Notes: a model not told the origin generated them from the letters alone. Shown: positions 17,776 through 26,681, counted from the stretch's first letter. The stretch is 64,000 nucleotides of DNA from Marinobacter sp. es.042 (GCF_900188315.1 NZ_LT897781.1:1488001-1552000), one strand, 5' to 3'. Numbers and translations are program-made.

Positions 17776-19443
17776 TTACTGCCAGATAACCGGCTGACGC
17801 TGTGCATACCAGTTGTCCACTTGCTCCTGATACGCATCCTCAACCACGTTGCGCTTGAGCTTCATGGTCGGCGTGAGGAAGCTGTTCTCGATCGACCACT
17901 CGTCGCTCATTACGGTGATAAACGCCAACTGTTCGTGGGGATCCACGGTCTTGTTCACATCGGCAATCAGCTTCTTGAAGCTCTCTTCAATTTCCTTACG
18001 GAAGGCTTCGTCCGCCATTTTCGGCCGGGACTCCTCGGCCAGCATCACCAGCGCGTGGGGCTGGGTCTGATTGGCACCGGAGACACACACCATCTCGATG
18101 GCATGGTGGGACATCAGACGGTTCTCAATGGGTGCAGGCGCAATATACTTGCCCTTGCTGGTCTTGAAGATTTCCTTGATGCGACCGGTGATCTTGAGCC
18201 GGCCCATCTCATCAATTTCACCCTTGTCGCCAGTCTTCAGGAAGCCATCCTCGGTGAAGGTCTCCCGGGTTTTCTCTTCGTCCTTGTAGTAGCCCATCAT
18301 GGTGGCCGGGCTCTTGATCTGAATCTCTCCCTCCGGGCTGATACGGGTTTCAACGCCCGGCGCGGACTCACCGACGTAACCGGTTCTTGAGCGCCCTGGC
18401 TTGCTCATGTGGGAGTAGGCAAAGTTTTCAGACATGCCATAGCCCTCAAGCAACTCGAGGCCAAGGTTGCGGTACCAGTCCAGAACGTCGCTCGCCAGGG
18501 GGGCCGAGCCACTGCCTGCCAGCTTGACCTTGTCCAGGCCGAGGCCCTTCAGGATTTTCTTCTTGATCAGTTTGTTGACCACCGGAATCTTCAGCAGCCG
18601 GTCCAGCTTCTTCTTCGGCAGCTTCTGGAGCACACCGTGCTGGAATTTCACCCACAGGCGCGGTACCGAGAGGAACAGCGTTGGCTGGGCACGCTGCAAA
18701 TCCTGCACGAAGGTGTCCAGAGATTCCGCAAAATACAGGTGGAAACCCGCATAGAGCGACGCCAGCTCAACAAAGGTACGCTCGAACACGTGAGCCAGCG
18801 GCAGGTAAGACAACATGCGTTCTTCGGAGCTCACACCGAGCACCTCCATGCCTCCCTCTGCCGCATAGGCCATGTTGTAGAAGCTGAGCATAACGCCCTT
18901 GGGTTTACCGGTGCTGCCGGAGGTGTAAACGATGGTGGCCAGCTCGTCGGCATCACGCTGAACGTTTTCTTCCAGAGGCGGATACTTGGCGACAATATCG
19001 TCCCAGGTTTCGAAATCATTGGGAGGGCTCAGCGGGAAGGAGATGCAACGCACGGATTCCGGCACGCCCGGTTTCATCATGTCCCAGTCGTCCAGCTTGC
19101 CAACAAATACCACCTCGCACTCGGCGTGCTTCAGGATGTAATTAACGGTATCGGAATTCAGGGTGGGATACAGCGGAACGGAAATGTGACCGGCCATCCA
19201 GATGGCCCAGTCGGTCATGATCCAGTGGGCGCAGTTCTTGGAGATCAGGCCGATGCGGCTCTTTTCAGGGAGGTTCAGCGATTTGAGGTAAGACGCCATA
19301 CGCCGCGCCTCGTCCACCGCCCGACCCCAGGTATAGTCGACGGTTTTGCCGTCGCCAATGGGCTGGGTCATGTATACGGAGTTCGCCTTGGCCTTCTCCC
19401 AGTGATAAACCATATCCAGGGGAAGCTTGTTTGTTGTGTCCAT
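17776..19443 (-). CDS. AMP-dependent long-chain acyl-CoA synthetase
   Basis: The 555-residue adenylate-forming enzyme activates a carboxylic acid, probably a long-chain fatty acid, to its CoA ester. Signatures are the phosphate-binding loop TIVYTSGSTGKPKGVMLS (about residue 170), ERTFVELASLYAGFHLYF, the adenine-binding segment LLEGYGMSENFAYSH and the hinge region FLKTGDKGEID...KITGRIKEIFKTSKGKYIAP. The last is the Faa/ACSL-type ending (KTSKGKYIAP) rather than the E. coli FadD one. It is monocistronic, with its own terminator. Exact chain-length preference is unknown. Confidence 0.92.
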   Translation of the reverse strand: MDTTNKLPLDMVYHWEKAKANSVYMTQPIGDGKTVDYTWGRAVDEARRMASYLKSLNLPEKSRIGLISKNCAHWIMTDWAIWMAGHISVPLYPTLNSDTVNYILKHAECEVVFVGKLDDWDMMKPGVPESVRCISFPLSPPNDFETWDDIVAKYPPLEENVQRDADELATIVYTSGSTGKPKGVMLSFYNMAYAAEGGMEVLGVSSEERMLSYLPLAHVFERTFVELASLYAGFHLYFAESLDTFVQDLQRAQPTLFLSVPRLWVKFQHGVLQKLPKKKLDRLLKIPVVNKLIKKKILKGLGLDKVKLAGSGSAPLASDVLDWYRNLGLELLEGYGMSENFAYSHMSKPGRSRTGYVGESAPGVETRISPEGEIQIKSPATMMGYYKDEEKTRETFTEDGFLKTGDKGEIDEMGRLKITGRIKEIFKTSKGKYIAPAPIENRLMSHHAIEMVCVSGANQTQPHALVMLAEESRPKMADEAFRKEIEESFKKLIADVNKTVDPHEQLAFITVMSDEWSIENSFLTPTMKLKRNVVEDAYQEQVDNWYAQRQPVIWQ

Positions 19444-19684
19444 GGACCTTCCTTGCAGTTCGTTATTCGAGTTGTAAATGACTTATTATTAGACTTTCGT
19501 AGGGTATTTCAACATAGTATGAGCGGTCAAAACGTGACACAAGCAAAATAATTCCCAACTGCATCTATTGCAACCAAAACGCCGCTACCGGCAACATCCC
19601 CTACCCTTTGAACCCCTTGCCTGTGGTAAACTTCCGCCCCTTCAGATTCGCAACATATCAGTTAACCTACCCGGAGATGGGCAT

Positions 19685-20659
19685 ATGGCCAAGACAACCC
19701 TGCGCACCCTGTTCGGTGCCACCCTGCTGGCGTTGGCAACACTTGTTCAGGCACAGGAACCCCGCGTTGTAGCCATCACACAGATTGTGGAACATCCGGC
19801 ACTGGACGCCGTCTACCAGGGCATAAAAGATGAACTCGCCGAGCGCGGCTTCAAAGAGGGCGAAAACCTCGAAGTGATGCACGAAAGTGCCCAGGGCAAC
19901 TCTGCCATTGCCTCCCAGATTGCCCGCAAATTCGTTGGTGAAAGTCCCGACGTGATCGTGGCGATTGCAACGCCTTCCGCGCAAACCGTTGCCGCTGCGG
20001 CCCGCAATACACCGGTGATTTTCTCCGCTGTGACCGACCCGCTTGGTGCCAAGCTGGTAAGTAATCTGGAGGCGCCTGGCGCCAACATTACCGGCGTAAG
20101 CGACATGCTGCCCATCGACAAACACCTGGACATGCTGCAGCGTGTAATGCCCGATGCCAAACGCATCGGCACGGTATACAACCCGGGCGAAGCCAACGCC
20201 GTCTCCCTGGTGGAACTTCTGGAAGAACGCCTGGCTGCACGTGGTCTTGAATTGGTCAAAGGTGCCGCCACCAAAACCTCCGAAGTTCTGGGCGCAGCCC
20301 GCTCCCTGGTGGGTAAAGCAGATGCAATTTACCTGACCACCGACAATACCGTCATCAGTGCTGCCGAAGCGGTTATCTCTGTTGGTGAGCGTGCCGGTAT
20401 TCCGGTATTCGCGGCAGACACCGCTACCGTTGAGCGCGGTGCCGTTGCAGCACTCGGGTTTGATTACTACGACCATGGCCGCCAGACCGGCGTGATGGTT
20501 GCCCGGGTATTGAATGGCGAGAAACCCGGCGAAATGGCGGTTGAAACCATGGAGAAGCTGGACCTGTTCGTGAACCCGGCCGCCGCAGAGCGCATGGGTA
20601 TCACCCTGTCAGATGATGTAATCGCCGACGCCAAGAAAGTTATCGACAGCGCCAAGTAA
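19685..20659 (+). CDS. ABC importer substrate-binding protein (ABC_sub_bind family)
   Basis: From the ATG at 19685 (GGAG eight bases upstream) the 324-residue protein has a signal peptide ending near LVQAQE. It continues with the fold of the ABC_sub_bind/TrpX-like family (VVAITQIVEHPALDAVYQGI, VFSAVTDPLGAKLVSN, TGVSDMLP, YLTTDNTVISA and FGFDYYDHGRQTG-like ALGFDYYDHGRQTG). Several members carry aromatic amino acids, but the ligand is not known here. It is the first gene of a three-gene importer with permease and ATPase downstream. Confidence 0.9.
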   Translation: MAKTTLRTLFGATLLALATLVQAQEPRVVAITQIVEHPALDAVYQGIKDELAERGFKEGENLEVMHESAQGNSAIASQIARKFVGESPDVIVAIATPSAQTVAAAARNTPVIFSAVTDPLGAKLVSNLEAPGANITGVSDMLPIDKHLDMLQRVMPDAKRIGTVYNPGEANAVSLVELLEERLAARGLELVKGAATKTSEVLGAARSLVGKADAIYLTTDNTVISAAEAVISVGERAGIPVFAADTATVERGAVAALGFDYYDHGRQTGVMVARVLNGEKPGEMAVETMEKLDLFVNPAAAERMGITLSDDVIADAKKVIDSAK

Positions 20660-20673
20660 TCCCCCTGAACCCA

Positions 20674-20707
20674 ACGGGCGGCCCTCACGAGGGGCTGCCC
20701 GTTTTAT
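20674..20707 (+). terminator. Attenuator-like hairpin between binding-protein and permease genes
   Basis: ACGGGC-GGCCC pairs with GGGGC-TGCCCGT across a short loop and is followed by TTTTAT. It sits between the first and second genes of an ABC importer. A leaky terminator here would give more periplasmic binding protein than membrane parts, a common arrangement. Confidence 0.65.
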
Positions 20708-20725
20708 CATTGGTGATACCCGACC

Positions 20726-21640
20726 ATGCTGAGCAACATCGCCTTTTATGGTGCCATTGAGACCGGACTGATCTACGGCCTGGTCGCCTTCGGCATCTAC
20801 CTCTCTTTCCGGGTGCTCGATTTCCCGGATCTCACTGTAGATGGCAGCTTTCCCCTCGGTGCTGCCGTTGCCGCCGTACTGATCATCGAAGGCTGGAACC
20901 CGTGGTTGGCCACAGGCTGTGCCGTCATGGCCGGCATGGCCGCTGGCGCGGTAACGGCCCTGTTGAATGTGAAACTCAACATTCTGAACCTGCTGGCCTC
21001 GATCCTGACCATGATTGCGCTCTATTCAGTCAACCTGCGCATCATGGGCCGCCCGAACGTGGCCCTGCTAACCGAAGAAACCGTGCTGACGCCCTGGTAC
21101 GACCTGGATCTGGCCTACCATCAGGTACCGGTGCTTCTATTCATTATTGTGGTCTTTGTTGCCCTTATCCTGCTGTGGCGCTTCATGAAATCCGAAACCG
21201 GCCTGGCCATGCGAGCCACTGGCGCCAACGCCAGAATGGCCCGGGCACAGGGCATCGCCACCGGCGCCATGATTGTTCTCGGCGTTGCCGTTTCCAACGG
21301 CCTTGTCGGACTTGCCGGTGCGCTCTTTGCCCAGAGCCAGGGTGCCGCTGATGTCACCATGGGCGTTGGCGTGATCGTCATTGGCCTTGCCTCGCTGATT
21401 GGCGGTGAAGCCGTGGTGACTCCCTCAACCGTGGTACGCGCGCTCATCGCGTGCGTGGTGGGCGCAATCATCTACCGACTGGCCATTGCCTTCGCTCTGA
21501 ATGCGGATTTCCTGGGACTGCAGGCCCAGGATCTGAACCTGATTACCGCGGTTCTGGTCACCCTGGCCATCGTGCTGCCCGGCGTGCGTTCATCGATTGC
21601 CGCCAAACTTTCCCGCAACTCTCCACGCAACAAGGCCTGA
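20726..21640 (+). CDS. ABC importer permease (BPD_transp_2 type)
   Basis: This 304-residue integral membrane protein has about eight or nine hydrophobic segments and the conserved internal motif SETGLAMRATGANARMARAQGI, typical of the branched-chain amino-acid/ribose-type permease family. The next segment VSNGLVGLAGALFAQSQGAADVTMG is also characteristic. It works with the binding protein upstream and the ATPase nine bases downstream. Confidence 0.92.
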   Translation: MLSNIAFYGAIETGLIYGLVAFGIYLSFRVLDFPDLTVDGSFPLGAAVAAVLIIEGWNPWLATGCAVMAGMAAGAVTALLNVKLNILNLLASILTMIALYSVNLRIMGRPNVALLTEETVLTPWYDLDLAYHQVPVLLFIIVVFVALILLWRFMKSETGLAMRATGANARMARAQGIATGAMIVLGVAVSNGLVGLAGALFAQSQGAADVTMGVGVIVIGLASLIGGEAVVTPSTVVRALIACVVGAIIYRLAIAFALNADFLGLQAQDLNLITAVLVTLAIVLPGVRSSIAAKLSRNSPRNKA

Positions 21641-21649
21641 GGAGGCGAC

Positions 21650-22444
21650 ATGATCAGTGCAACCGATCTCCGGCTTACCTTTGGCAAAGGCACACCGCTG
21701 GAAAACCCCGCCCTCAGGGGTATGAGCCTGACTGTTAACCAGGGCGAATTCGTGACGGTTATTGGCAGCAACGGCGCCGGAAAATCCACCTTTCTGAATG
21801 CCCTCGCCGGCGAAGTGCTGGTAGACAGCGGCCAGATCATCGTGGACAACCTGGACGTCACCAAACTACCGACCCACAAGCGGGCCGGCCGTGTTGCCCG
21901 GGTATTCCAGGACCCACTGGCCGGTACCTGCGAGGGCCTCAGCATCGAGGAAAACCTTGCCCTGGCCATCAAACGTGGCCAACGCCGCAGCCTCACCAGC
22001 GCCGTAAAGAAGCAGTACATGGAAAAATTCAGGGACAGCCTTTCGTCCCTGAATCTGGGCCTGGAAAAACGTCTTGGCGACAAGATGGGCCTGCTCTCAG
22101 GGGGTCAGCGCCAGGCCGTGAGCCTGCTGATGGCGAGCCTCACACCTTCGAGCATCCTGCTGCTGGACGAACACACGGCCGCGCTGGACCCGAAAACCGC
22201 TGCATTCGTGCTGGAACTCACCACCAAGATCATCGAAGAGCAGAAGCTCACCGCACTGATGGTAACCCACAGCATGAAGCAGGCACTGGAAGTCGGCAGC
22301 CGCACGGTAATGCTGCACCAGGGCCAGGTGGTATTCGATATCGCAGGCAAAGATCGGGAAGGTCTGGAAGTGAAGGATCTGCTCGGGCTGTTTGAAAAGC
22401 AGCGTGGGCTGGAAGTGGACGACGACAGCCTGTTGCTGGGCTGA
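21650..22444 (+). CDS. ABC importer ATP-binding protein
   Basis: The 264-residue ATPase energises the importer encoded just upstream. Walker A is GSNGAGKST (about residues 39-47), followed by RVFQDPLAGTCEGLSIEENL (Q-loop), LSGGQRQAVSLLMA (signature) and ILLLDEHTAALD (Walker B). An HTAALD in place of PTAGLD is common in this subfamily. The start is supported by GGAGG six bases upstream. A terminator follows directly. Confidence 0.93.
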   Translation: MISATDLRLTFGKGTPLENPALRGMSLTVNQGEFVTVIGSNGAGKSTFLNALAGEVLVDSGQIIVDNLDVTKLPTHKRAGRVARVFQDPLAGTCEGLSIEENLALAIKRGQRRSLTSAVKKQYMEKFRDSLSSLNLGLEKRLGDKMGLLSGGQRQAVSLLMASLTPSSILLLDEHTAALDPKTAAFVLELTTKIIEEQKLTALMVTHSMKQALEVGSRTVMLHQGQVVFDIAGKDREGLEVKDLLGLFEKQRGLEVDDDSLLLG

Positions 22445-22450
22445 TAAAAA

Positions 22451-22474
22451 ACGGGGGCCAGACTGGCCCCGTTT
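22451..22474 (+). terminator. Rho-independent terminator of the ABC importer operon
   Basis: ACGGGG-CCA pairs with TGG-CCCCGT around a three-base loop with one bulged G, followed by TTT. It begins seven bases after the ATPase stop codon. Confidence 0.75.
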
Positions 22475-22547
22475 ACCCTCCCTGCCCGCGTGTTTTTCTC
22501 ACTTTTCCTCCGGAATCGCACAATTCGCTATTGACACCACCTCCTCA

Positions 22548-22573
22548 CAAAACCACAACATGTAGTGGTTTTG
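22548..22573. repeat. Perfect inverted repeat in the nrdJ leader region
   Basis: CAAAACCAC and GTGGTTTTG form nine-base arms around an eight-base centre, about 300 bases upstream of nrdJa. The TAGTGGTT of the right arm recurs near 22729-22736, beside the second NrdR box. It could be an operator for a dimeric regulator or an RNA hairpin. The rest of the 400-base intergenic region (22445-22845) holds the terminator, the NrdR boxes and an AT-rich stretch, but no gene. Confidence 0.5.
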
Positions 22574-22685
22574 AACCTTTAGCCCCAAACCGCTGTTTTA
22601 GAAAAAATTTCCCGGATTCAAGCCGGTTTTGATTGATTTTCTTTGCCCCGAAGCGTCTATCAATAGTTGCGTTCTTATTCACAGA

Positions 22686-22733
22686 ACACTATATCCTGTT
22701 ATACTCGTTTCAGATTCAGCCCATATATAGTGG
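22686..22733 (+). promoter_or_regulatory. Two NrdR boxes over the nrdJ promoter
   Basis: Two 16-base sites match the NrdR consensus acaCwAtATaTwGtgt: ACACTATATCCTGTTA at 22686-22701, and (minus strand) CCACTATATATGGGCT at 22718-22733. Their centres are 32 bases apart, three helical turns, the spacing usual for NrdR pairs. Possible promoter elements overlap the first box (TTGCGT at 22667 with TATATC at 22690, or TTCACA at 22678 with TATACT at 22700). NrdR-ATP/dATP repression of the downstream reductase is the expected control. Confidence 0.85.
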
Positions 22734-22845
22734 TTAAAAAGAAAACAGGCTCAAGGCCAAAGACACGATTCTCAAGGGGAGTGGCGCCGCCGGTACAAGG
22801 ACCGGTGCCACAAAAAGAAGACATACCGGAAGACAGAGGGTGGAA

Positions 22846-24984
22846 ATGAACGCTAAGGCACAGGCAGTGGTAACAACAATTCCGATGCAGGAAGCCTCGA
22901 TCGATATCTGGCACAGCAAATATCAGCTGAAGACCAAGACCGGCGAGCCCGTGGACAAGGACATCAACGCTACCTACGAACGCGTTGCCAAAGCCCTTGC
23001 CGAGGTAGAAAACAAATCCGTGCGCACCCAGCACATGAAGAACTTCATCTGGGCCCTGCAGAACGGCGCCATCCCTGCCGGCCGGATTACCTCCAACGCC
23101 GGTGCCGAAGCGCACAAGCCGGCAACGTCCACCATCAACTGCACCGTTTCAGGCACCGTTCAGGATTCCATGAACGACATCCTGGAAAAGAACCACGAAG
23201 CCGGCCTTACCCTCAAGGCAGGTTGTGGTATCGGTTATGAATTCTCCACCCTGCGCCCGAAAGGCGCGTACGTAGCCGGCGCCGGCGCAACCACCTCCGG
23301 CCCGCTGTCCTTCATGGATATCTTCGATCGCATGTGCTTCACCGTATCCTCTGCCGGTGGCCGCCGCGGCGCCCAGATGGCCACGTTCGATGTGCACCAT
23401 CCGGACGTGATCGACTTCATCCAGGCCAAGCGTGAAGACGGTCGTCTGCGCCAGTTCAACCTCTCACTGCTGATCACCGAAGACTTCATCGAAGCCGTGC
23501 GCAACGACGCCGACTGGCACCTTTCCTTCCCCGTTACCCAGAAGGAAGTGGAAGACGAGAAGCTGGACCTGAGCGACGAAAGCCAGTTTGTATACCGTGA
23601 TTTCCCGGAACAGAAAGGCTACGTGGTGAACGGTGAAGGCAAGGTTGCCTGCCGCATCTACCGCACCCTGAAAGCCCAGTTCATCTGGGACACCATCATG
23701 ACCAGCACCTACGACTACGCCGAGCCGGGTTTCATCCTGATCGACAAGGTCAACCAGATGAACAACAACTGGTTCTGCGAAGACATCCGTGCCACCAACC
23801 CCTGCGGTGAGCAGCCCCTGCCCCCGTACGGCAGCTGCCTGCTTGGTTCTGTAAACCTGACCATGTTCGTGGACTACCCGTTCACCGACAAGGCCAGCTT
23901 TAACTACGAGAAATACCGCAAGGTTGTGGCCATCTTCACCCGGATGCTGGACAACGTGGTTGAGATCAATGGCCTGCCGCTGGCTGAGCAGCGCCATGAA
24001 ATCACCTACAAGCGGCGCCACGGTATGGGCATCCTCGGCCTGGGCTCTACCCTCGCCATGCTGCGCATGCCTTACGGTTCTGCAGAATCCGTACAGTTCA
24101 CGGAAGAAGTCGTGCGTGAAATGGCCGTGGAAGGCTGGCGCCAGTCCCTCGCCCTGGCCGAGGAAAAAGGCGTTGCGCCAATCATGGACGACGAGTTCGA
24201 GATTACCCCGAAAATGCTCACCAAGTGTCCGCAGCTTTCTGAAGACGGCTACAAACTGGGCGACAAGGTGAAAGGCCGCATCCTGCACGCCAAGTACAGC
24301 AAGTACATGCAGGAGATTGCCAAGGTAGAGCCGAAGCTGGTGGAAGAACTGGCCGAGAAAGGTGGTCGCTTTACCCACCACACGTCCATCGCGCCGACCG
24401 GCACCATCAGCCTGTCACTGGCCAACAACGCCAGTAACGGCATCGAGCCGAGCTTCTCGCACCACTACGCACGCAACATCATCCGCGAAGGCCGGAAGAC
24501 CAAAGAGAAAGTCGACGTATTCTCCTTCGAGCTGCTGGCATACCGCCATATGGTAAACCCGGGTGCCATGCCGTTCTCCGATGATGAAGACAAGAAGCTG
24601 CCGGCCTACTTCACCACCTCCGACGACGTAACACCGTCGCAGCACGTGGACATCCAGGCCGCCGCCCAGAAGTGGGTAGATTCCTCGATTTCCAAGACAG
24701 CGAACGTTCCGACAGACTTCGCTTACCAGGACTTCAAGGACATTTACCTCTACGCCTACGATAAGGGCCTGAAGGGTTGCACCACTTTCCGCTTCAACCC
24801 GGAAGCCTTCCAGGGCGTACTGGTTAAGGAAAAAGACCTCGAGAACACAATGTACGAGTTCACCTTGGACGATGGCAGCAAGGTCACCCTCAAGGGCAAC
24901 GAGCAGGTAGAGTACGACGGCGAAATCCACAACGCCGCCAACCTGTTTGACGCGCTTAAAGAAGGCACCTACGGCAAGTACTGA
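22846..24984 (+). CDS. nrdJa: Class II (adenosylcobalamin-dependent) ribonucleotide reductase, catalytic part NrdJa
   Basis: NrdJ makes deoxyribonucleotides with a B12 radical and works with or without oxygen. This 712-residue subunit carries the catalytic barrel: GAGLTLKAGCGIGYEFS-like motif (EAGLTLKAGCGIGYEFS), the active-site loop NPCGEQPLPPYGSCLLGSVNL (Cys320, Glu322) and SIAPTGTISLSLANNASNGI. The start is ATG 22846 with GAGGGTGG just upstream; a GTG at 22840 is in frame but too close to that site. As in Pseudomonas aeruginosa, the gene is split and the C-terminal part is a separate gene 27 bases downstream. Confidence 0.96.
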   Translation: MNAKAQAVVTTIPMQEASIDIWHSKYQLKTKTGEPVDKDINATYERVAKALAEVENKSVRTQHMKNFIWALQNGAIPAGRITSNAGAEAHKPATSTINCTVSGTVQDSMNDILEKNHEAGLTLKAGCGIGYEFSTLRPKGAYVAGAGATTSGPLSFMDIFDRMCFTVSSAGGRRGAQMATFDVHHPDVIDFIQAKREDGRLRQFNLSLLITEDFIEAVRNDADWHLSFPVTQKEVEDEKLDLSDESQFVYRDFPEQKGYVVNGEGKVACRIYRTLKAQFIWDTIMTSTYDYAEPGFILIDKVNQMNNNWFCEDIRATNPCGEQPLPPYGSCLLGSVNLTMFVDYPFTDKASFNYEKYRKVVAIFTRMLDNVVEINGLPLAEQRHEITYKRRHGMGILGLGSTLAMLRMPYGSAESVQFTEEVVREMAVEGWRQSLALAEEKGVAPIMDDEFEITPKMLTKCPQLSEDGYKLGDKVKGRILHAKYSKYMQEIAKVEPKLVEELAEKGGRFTHHTSIAPTGTISLSLANNASNGIEPSFSHHYARNIIREGRKTKEKVDVFSFELLAYRHMVNPGAMPFSDDEDKKLPAYFTTSDDVTPSQHVDIQAAAQKWVDSSISKTANVPTDFAYQDFKDIYLYAYDKGLKGCTTFRFNPEAFQGVLVKEKDLENTMYEFTLDDGSKVTLKGNEQVEYDGEIHNAANLFDALKEGTYGKY

Positions 24985-25011
24985 TCCGGGAACCGACACA
25001 GGACAACGAAC

Positions 25012-25710
25012 ATGACAGTTAAAATCAGCAACAAAATCGTCGGCTACCGCGTAAAGAAGGCCGACCCTGAAGCAGCCGCCGAACACCAGGCACCGGTGCA
25101 CGCAGAAACCAAGCCCGTTCAGATGAACGAATACATCGAACGGCCGGACTTCCTGCTGGGCACCACCTACAAGATCAAGCCGCCGGTGGCCGAGCACGCG
25201 ATGTACATCACCATCAACGACATCCTGCTCAACGAAGGCACCGACCACGAGAGCCGGCAACCGTACGAAGTGTTCATCAACTCCAAGTCGATGGAACACT
25301 TCCAGTGGGTTATCGCCCTCACCCGCGTTATCTCTGCGGTATTCCGCAAGGGTGGCGACGTGACCTTCCTCGTGGAAGAGCTGCGCAGCGTGTACGACCC
25401 CAATGGTGGCTACTTCAAGAAAGGCGGCGTGTTCATGCCGTCGCTGGTCGCTGAAATCGGCGCCGTGATCGAGAAGCACCTGAAGGCCATTGGCCTGCTG
25501 GAAAGCGAGGAAATGAGCGAAACCACCAAGCGCATCCTCGCCGAAAAGCGCGCCGAGTTCGAAGCCAGCCACGCTACGGCCACGAACGATGAAAAGGCCA
25601 GCGACTTCCCGCCGAACGCCACCATGTGTGGCAAGTGCAGCACCAAGGCGGTGATCGTAATGGACGGTTGTGCTACCTGCCTCTCCTGCGGCGATAGCAA
25701 GTGCGGTTGA
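25012..25710 (+). CDS. nrdJb: Class II ribonucleotide reductase, C-terminal part NrdJb
   Basis: This 232-residue protein corresponds to NrdJb of Pseudomonas, the separately encoded C-terminal section of the class II reductase. It includes a TSCPD-type domain (ITINDILLNEGTDHESRQPY, then PYEVFINSKSMEHFQWVIAL) and ends with a cysteine-rich tail MCGKCSTKAVIVMDGCATC plus LSCGDSKCG. The tail should carry the redox-active pair that re-reduces the active-site disulfide. It is co-transcribed with nrdJa. Confidence 0.95.
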   Translation: MTVKISNKIVGYRVKKADPEAAAEHQAPVHAETKPVQMNEYIERPDFLLGTTYKIKPPVAEHAMYITINDILLNEGTDHESRQPYEVFINSKSMEHFQWVIALTRVISAVFRKGGDVTFLVEELRSVYDPNGGYFKKGGVFMPSLVAEIGAVIEKHLKAIGLLESEEMSETTKRILAEKRAEFEASHATATNDEKASDFPPNATMCGKCSTKAVIVMDGCATCLSCGDSKCG

Positions 25711-25736
25711 GGTGATTGATCGCACTGAGTGACGAG

Positions 25737-25767
25737 AAGGCCTGGAGTGAACGCTTCGGGCCTTTTT
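25737..25767 (+). terminator. Rho-independent terminator of nrdJab
   Basis: AAGGCC pairs with GGCCTT, with further weak pairing inside, and TTTTTG follows directly. It lies 27 bases after the nrdJb stop. From here to 25969 the DNA becomes AT-richer and I see no gene. Confidence 0.75.
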
Positions 25768-25989
25768 GTTTGGTGGGCTGGAAACGTGATCGGTTTGATC
25801 AAAAAGTCGGTGATACCAGGAAATCGGTCGTGTTGATCGCTTTTATCGAAGCCCTGAGAAAGGTTTGGAATTCAGACCATTGATTGTGAAGCACTTTTGG
25901 TTAGATTTGGAAGTGGTCAGACAGGATATTTGGTCGGGGAATATGATCATAGCGACCACTATACAAATGTTATGACAGGGAGGTAGTCG

Positions 25990-26508
25990 ATGAGTGATGG
26001 CGGTACCTTTGCACAGTGGGTAACCATTGCAGGAACTCTAGGGGGTGCTACTCTCGGTTTCGCGGCTTCATTTTTCACGACTTGGTACAGTCGAAGAAGT
26101 GAGTCTCGAGAGCAGAGAGAAGAACGAGATAGGAAGCGGCTCGAAAAGATATATGAGTTATTGGTTGTACTTAGCCAAGAAAACGGCCAAAAGTTCATGG
26201 AAGCAGTCAACTATATTCACTACGCACGAAGACCGTTGCCATCAGAGACTGAAGGTATACCTCCACTAGTGGAGCTTGAAATGCTCACCAGTCTTTACTT
26301 TAAGAATTTGGTCCCGCTCAAGAATAATATCGTTGGTGCGACCCATGAATTTTCAAAAGAATATGTCGACGCTTTAAACACGGACTATCGAAGCAAAGAC
26401 CTCAAAGAGAAGCAAAAAGTTTCAGGCGAACTTTTTAATCTCAGTGAAAGCCTCAAGAAAGAGATTGATCAGTTTAAAGTCGCAATCGCCGAACTGGTAA
26501 AGTCATAA
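25990..26508 (+). CDS. Cassette 1 protein: membrane-anchored coiled-coil protein, unknown function
   Basis: A 172-residue protein with one N-terminal membrane segment (about residues 9-32, VTIAGTLGGATLGFAASFFTTWY), then a highly charged helix (SRRSESREQREERDRKRLEKI) and a mostly helical remainder likely to sit in the cytoplasm. No family was recognised. GGGAGG lies 8-13 bases before the ATG, and the ATG is only 20 bases from the cassette boundary. The TAA stop is inside the attC core. Membrane-anchored helical proteins are frequent among cassette cargo and phage-defence effectors, but nothing here proves such a role. Confidence 0.75.
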   Translation: MSDGGTFAQWVTIAGTLGGATLGFAASFFTTWYSRRSESREQREERDRKRLEKIYELLVVLSQENGQKFMEAVNYIHYARRPLPSETEGIPPLVELEMLTSLYFKNLVPLKNNIVGATHEFSKEYVDALNTDYRSKDLKEKQKVSGELFNLSESLKKEIDQFKVAIAELVKS

Positions 26509-26586
26509 CCAGTGCAGGCACGGCGACGCCAACTACATTGCGCCTTCGGCTCCATTACGTGGGCGAGCATGCTGCAGGCGTTATGC
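26503..26586 (+). other. attC recombination site 1 (84 bp)
   Basis: The site starts with the 5' core TCATAAC and ends with the 3' core GTTATGC (crossover expected between G26580 and T26581). The flanks form an imperfect palindrome: TGCAG/CTGCA, GGCGA/TCGCC-like and further pairing toward a central loop near CGCCTTCGGC. This is the extended stem expected of a folded bottom-strand attC. Confidence 0.85.
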
Positions 26587-26619
26587 ATAAAAAGGTTCCG
26601 TGATAGACCCAAAAAGTTC

Positions 26620-26647
26620 TTGCTATAAAAACTATATTCGCTACTAT
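26620..26647 (+). promoter_or_regulatory. Internal promoter of cassette 2
   Basis: TTGCTA (26620-26625) and TACTAT (26642-26647), separated by 16 bases, lie in the 101-base leader of cassette 2, 35 bases before its ATG. Most integron cassettes lack promoters. Those that have one are often toxin-antitoxin or other self-sufficient cargo. ACAGGAG also precedes the ATG. Confidence 0.5.
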
Positions 26648-26681
26648 TACTCCTGTAATAACCGAACAGGAGTGCCTAGTC

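Noticed and set aside
18409..19551. 380-codon plus-strand open frame opposite the acyl-CoA synthetase
   Set aside because: It is an antisense shadow; no motif, and the true gene on the other strand is clear.
24415..25725. 436-codon minus-strand open frame opposite nrdJab
   Set aside because: It is a shadow of the two reductase genes; composition is typical of reverse-frame translation of GC-rich DNA.
25711..25969. Possible attI or upstream attC to the left of cassette 1
   Set aside because: Only a lone core GTTATGA at 25969 is visible; the TGGTCG/CGACCA and AGTGG/CCACT repeats around it do not form an attC and no integrase gene is adjacent.
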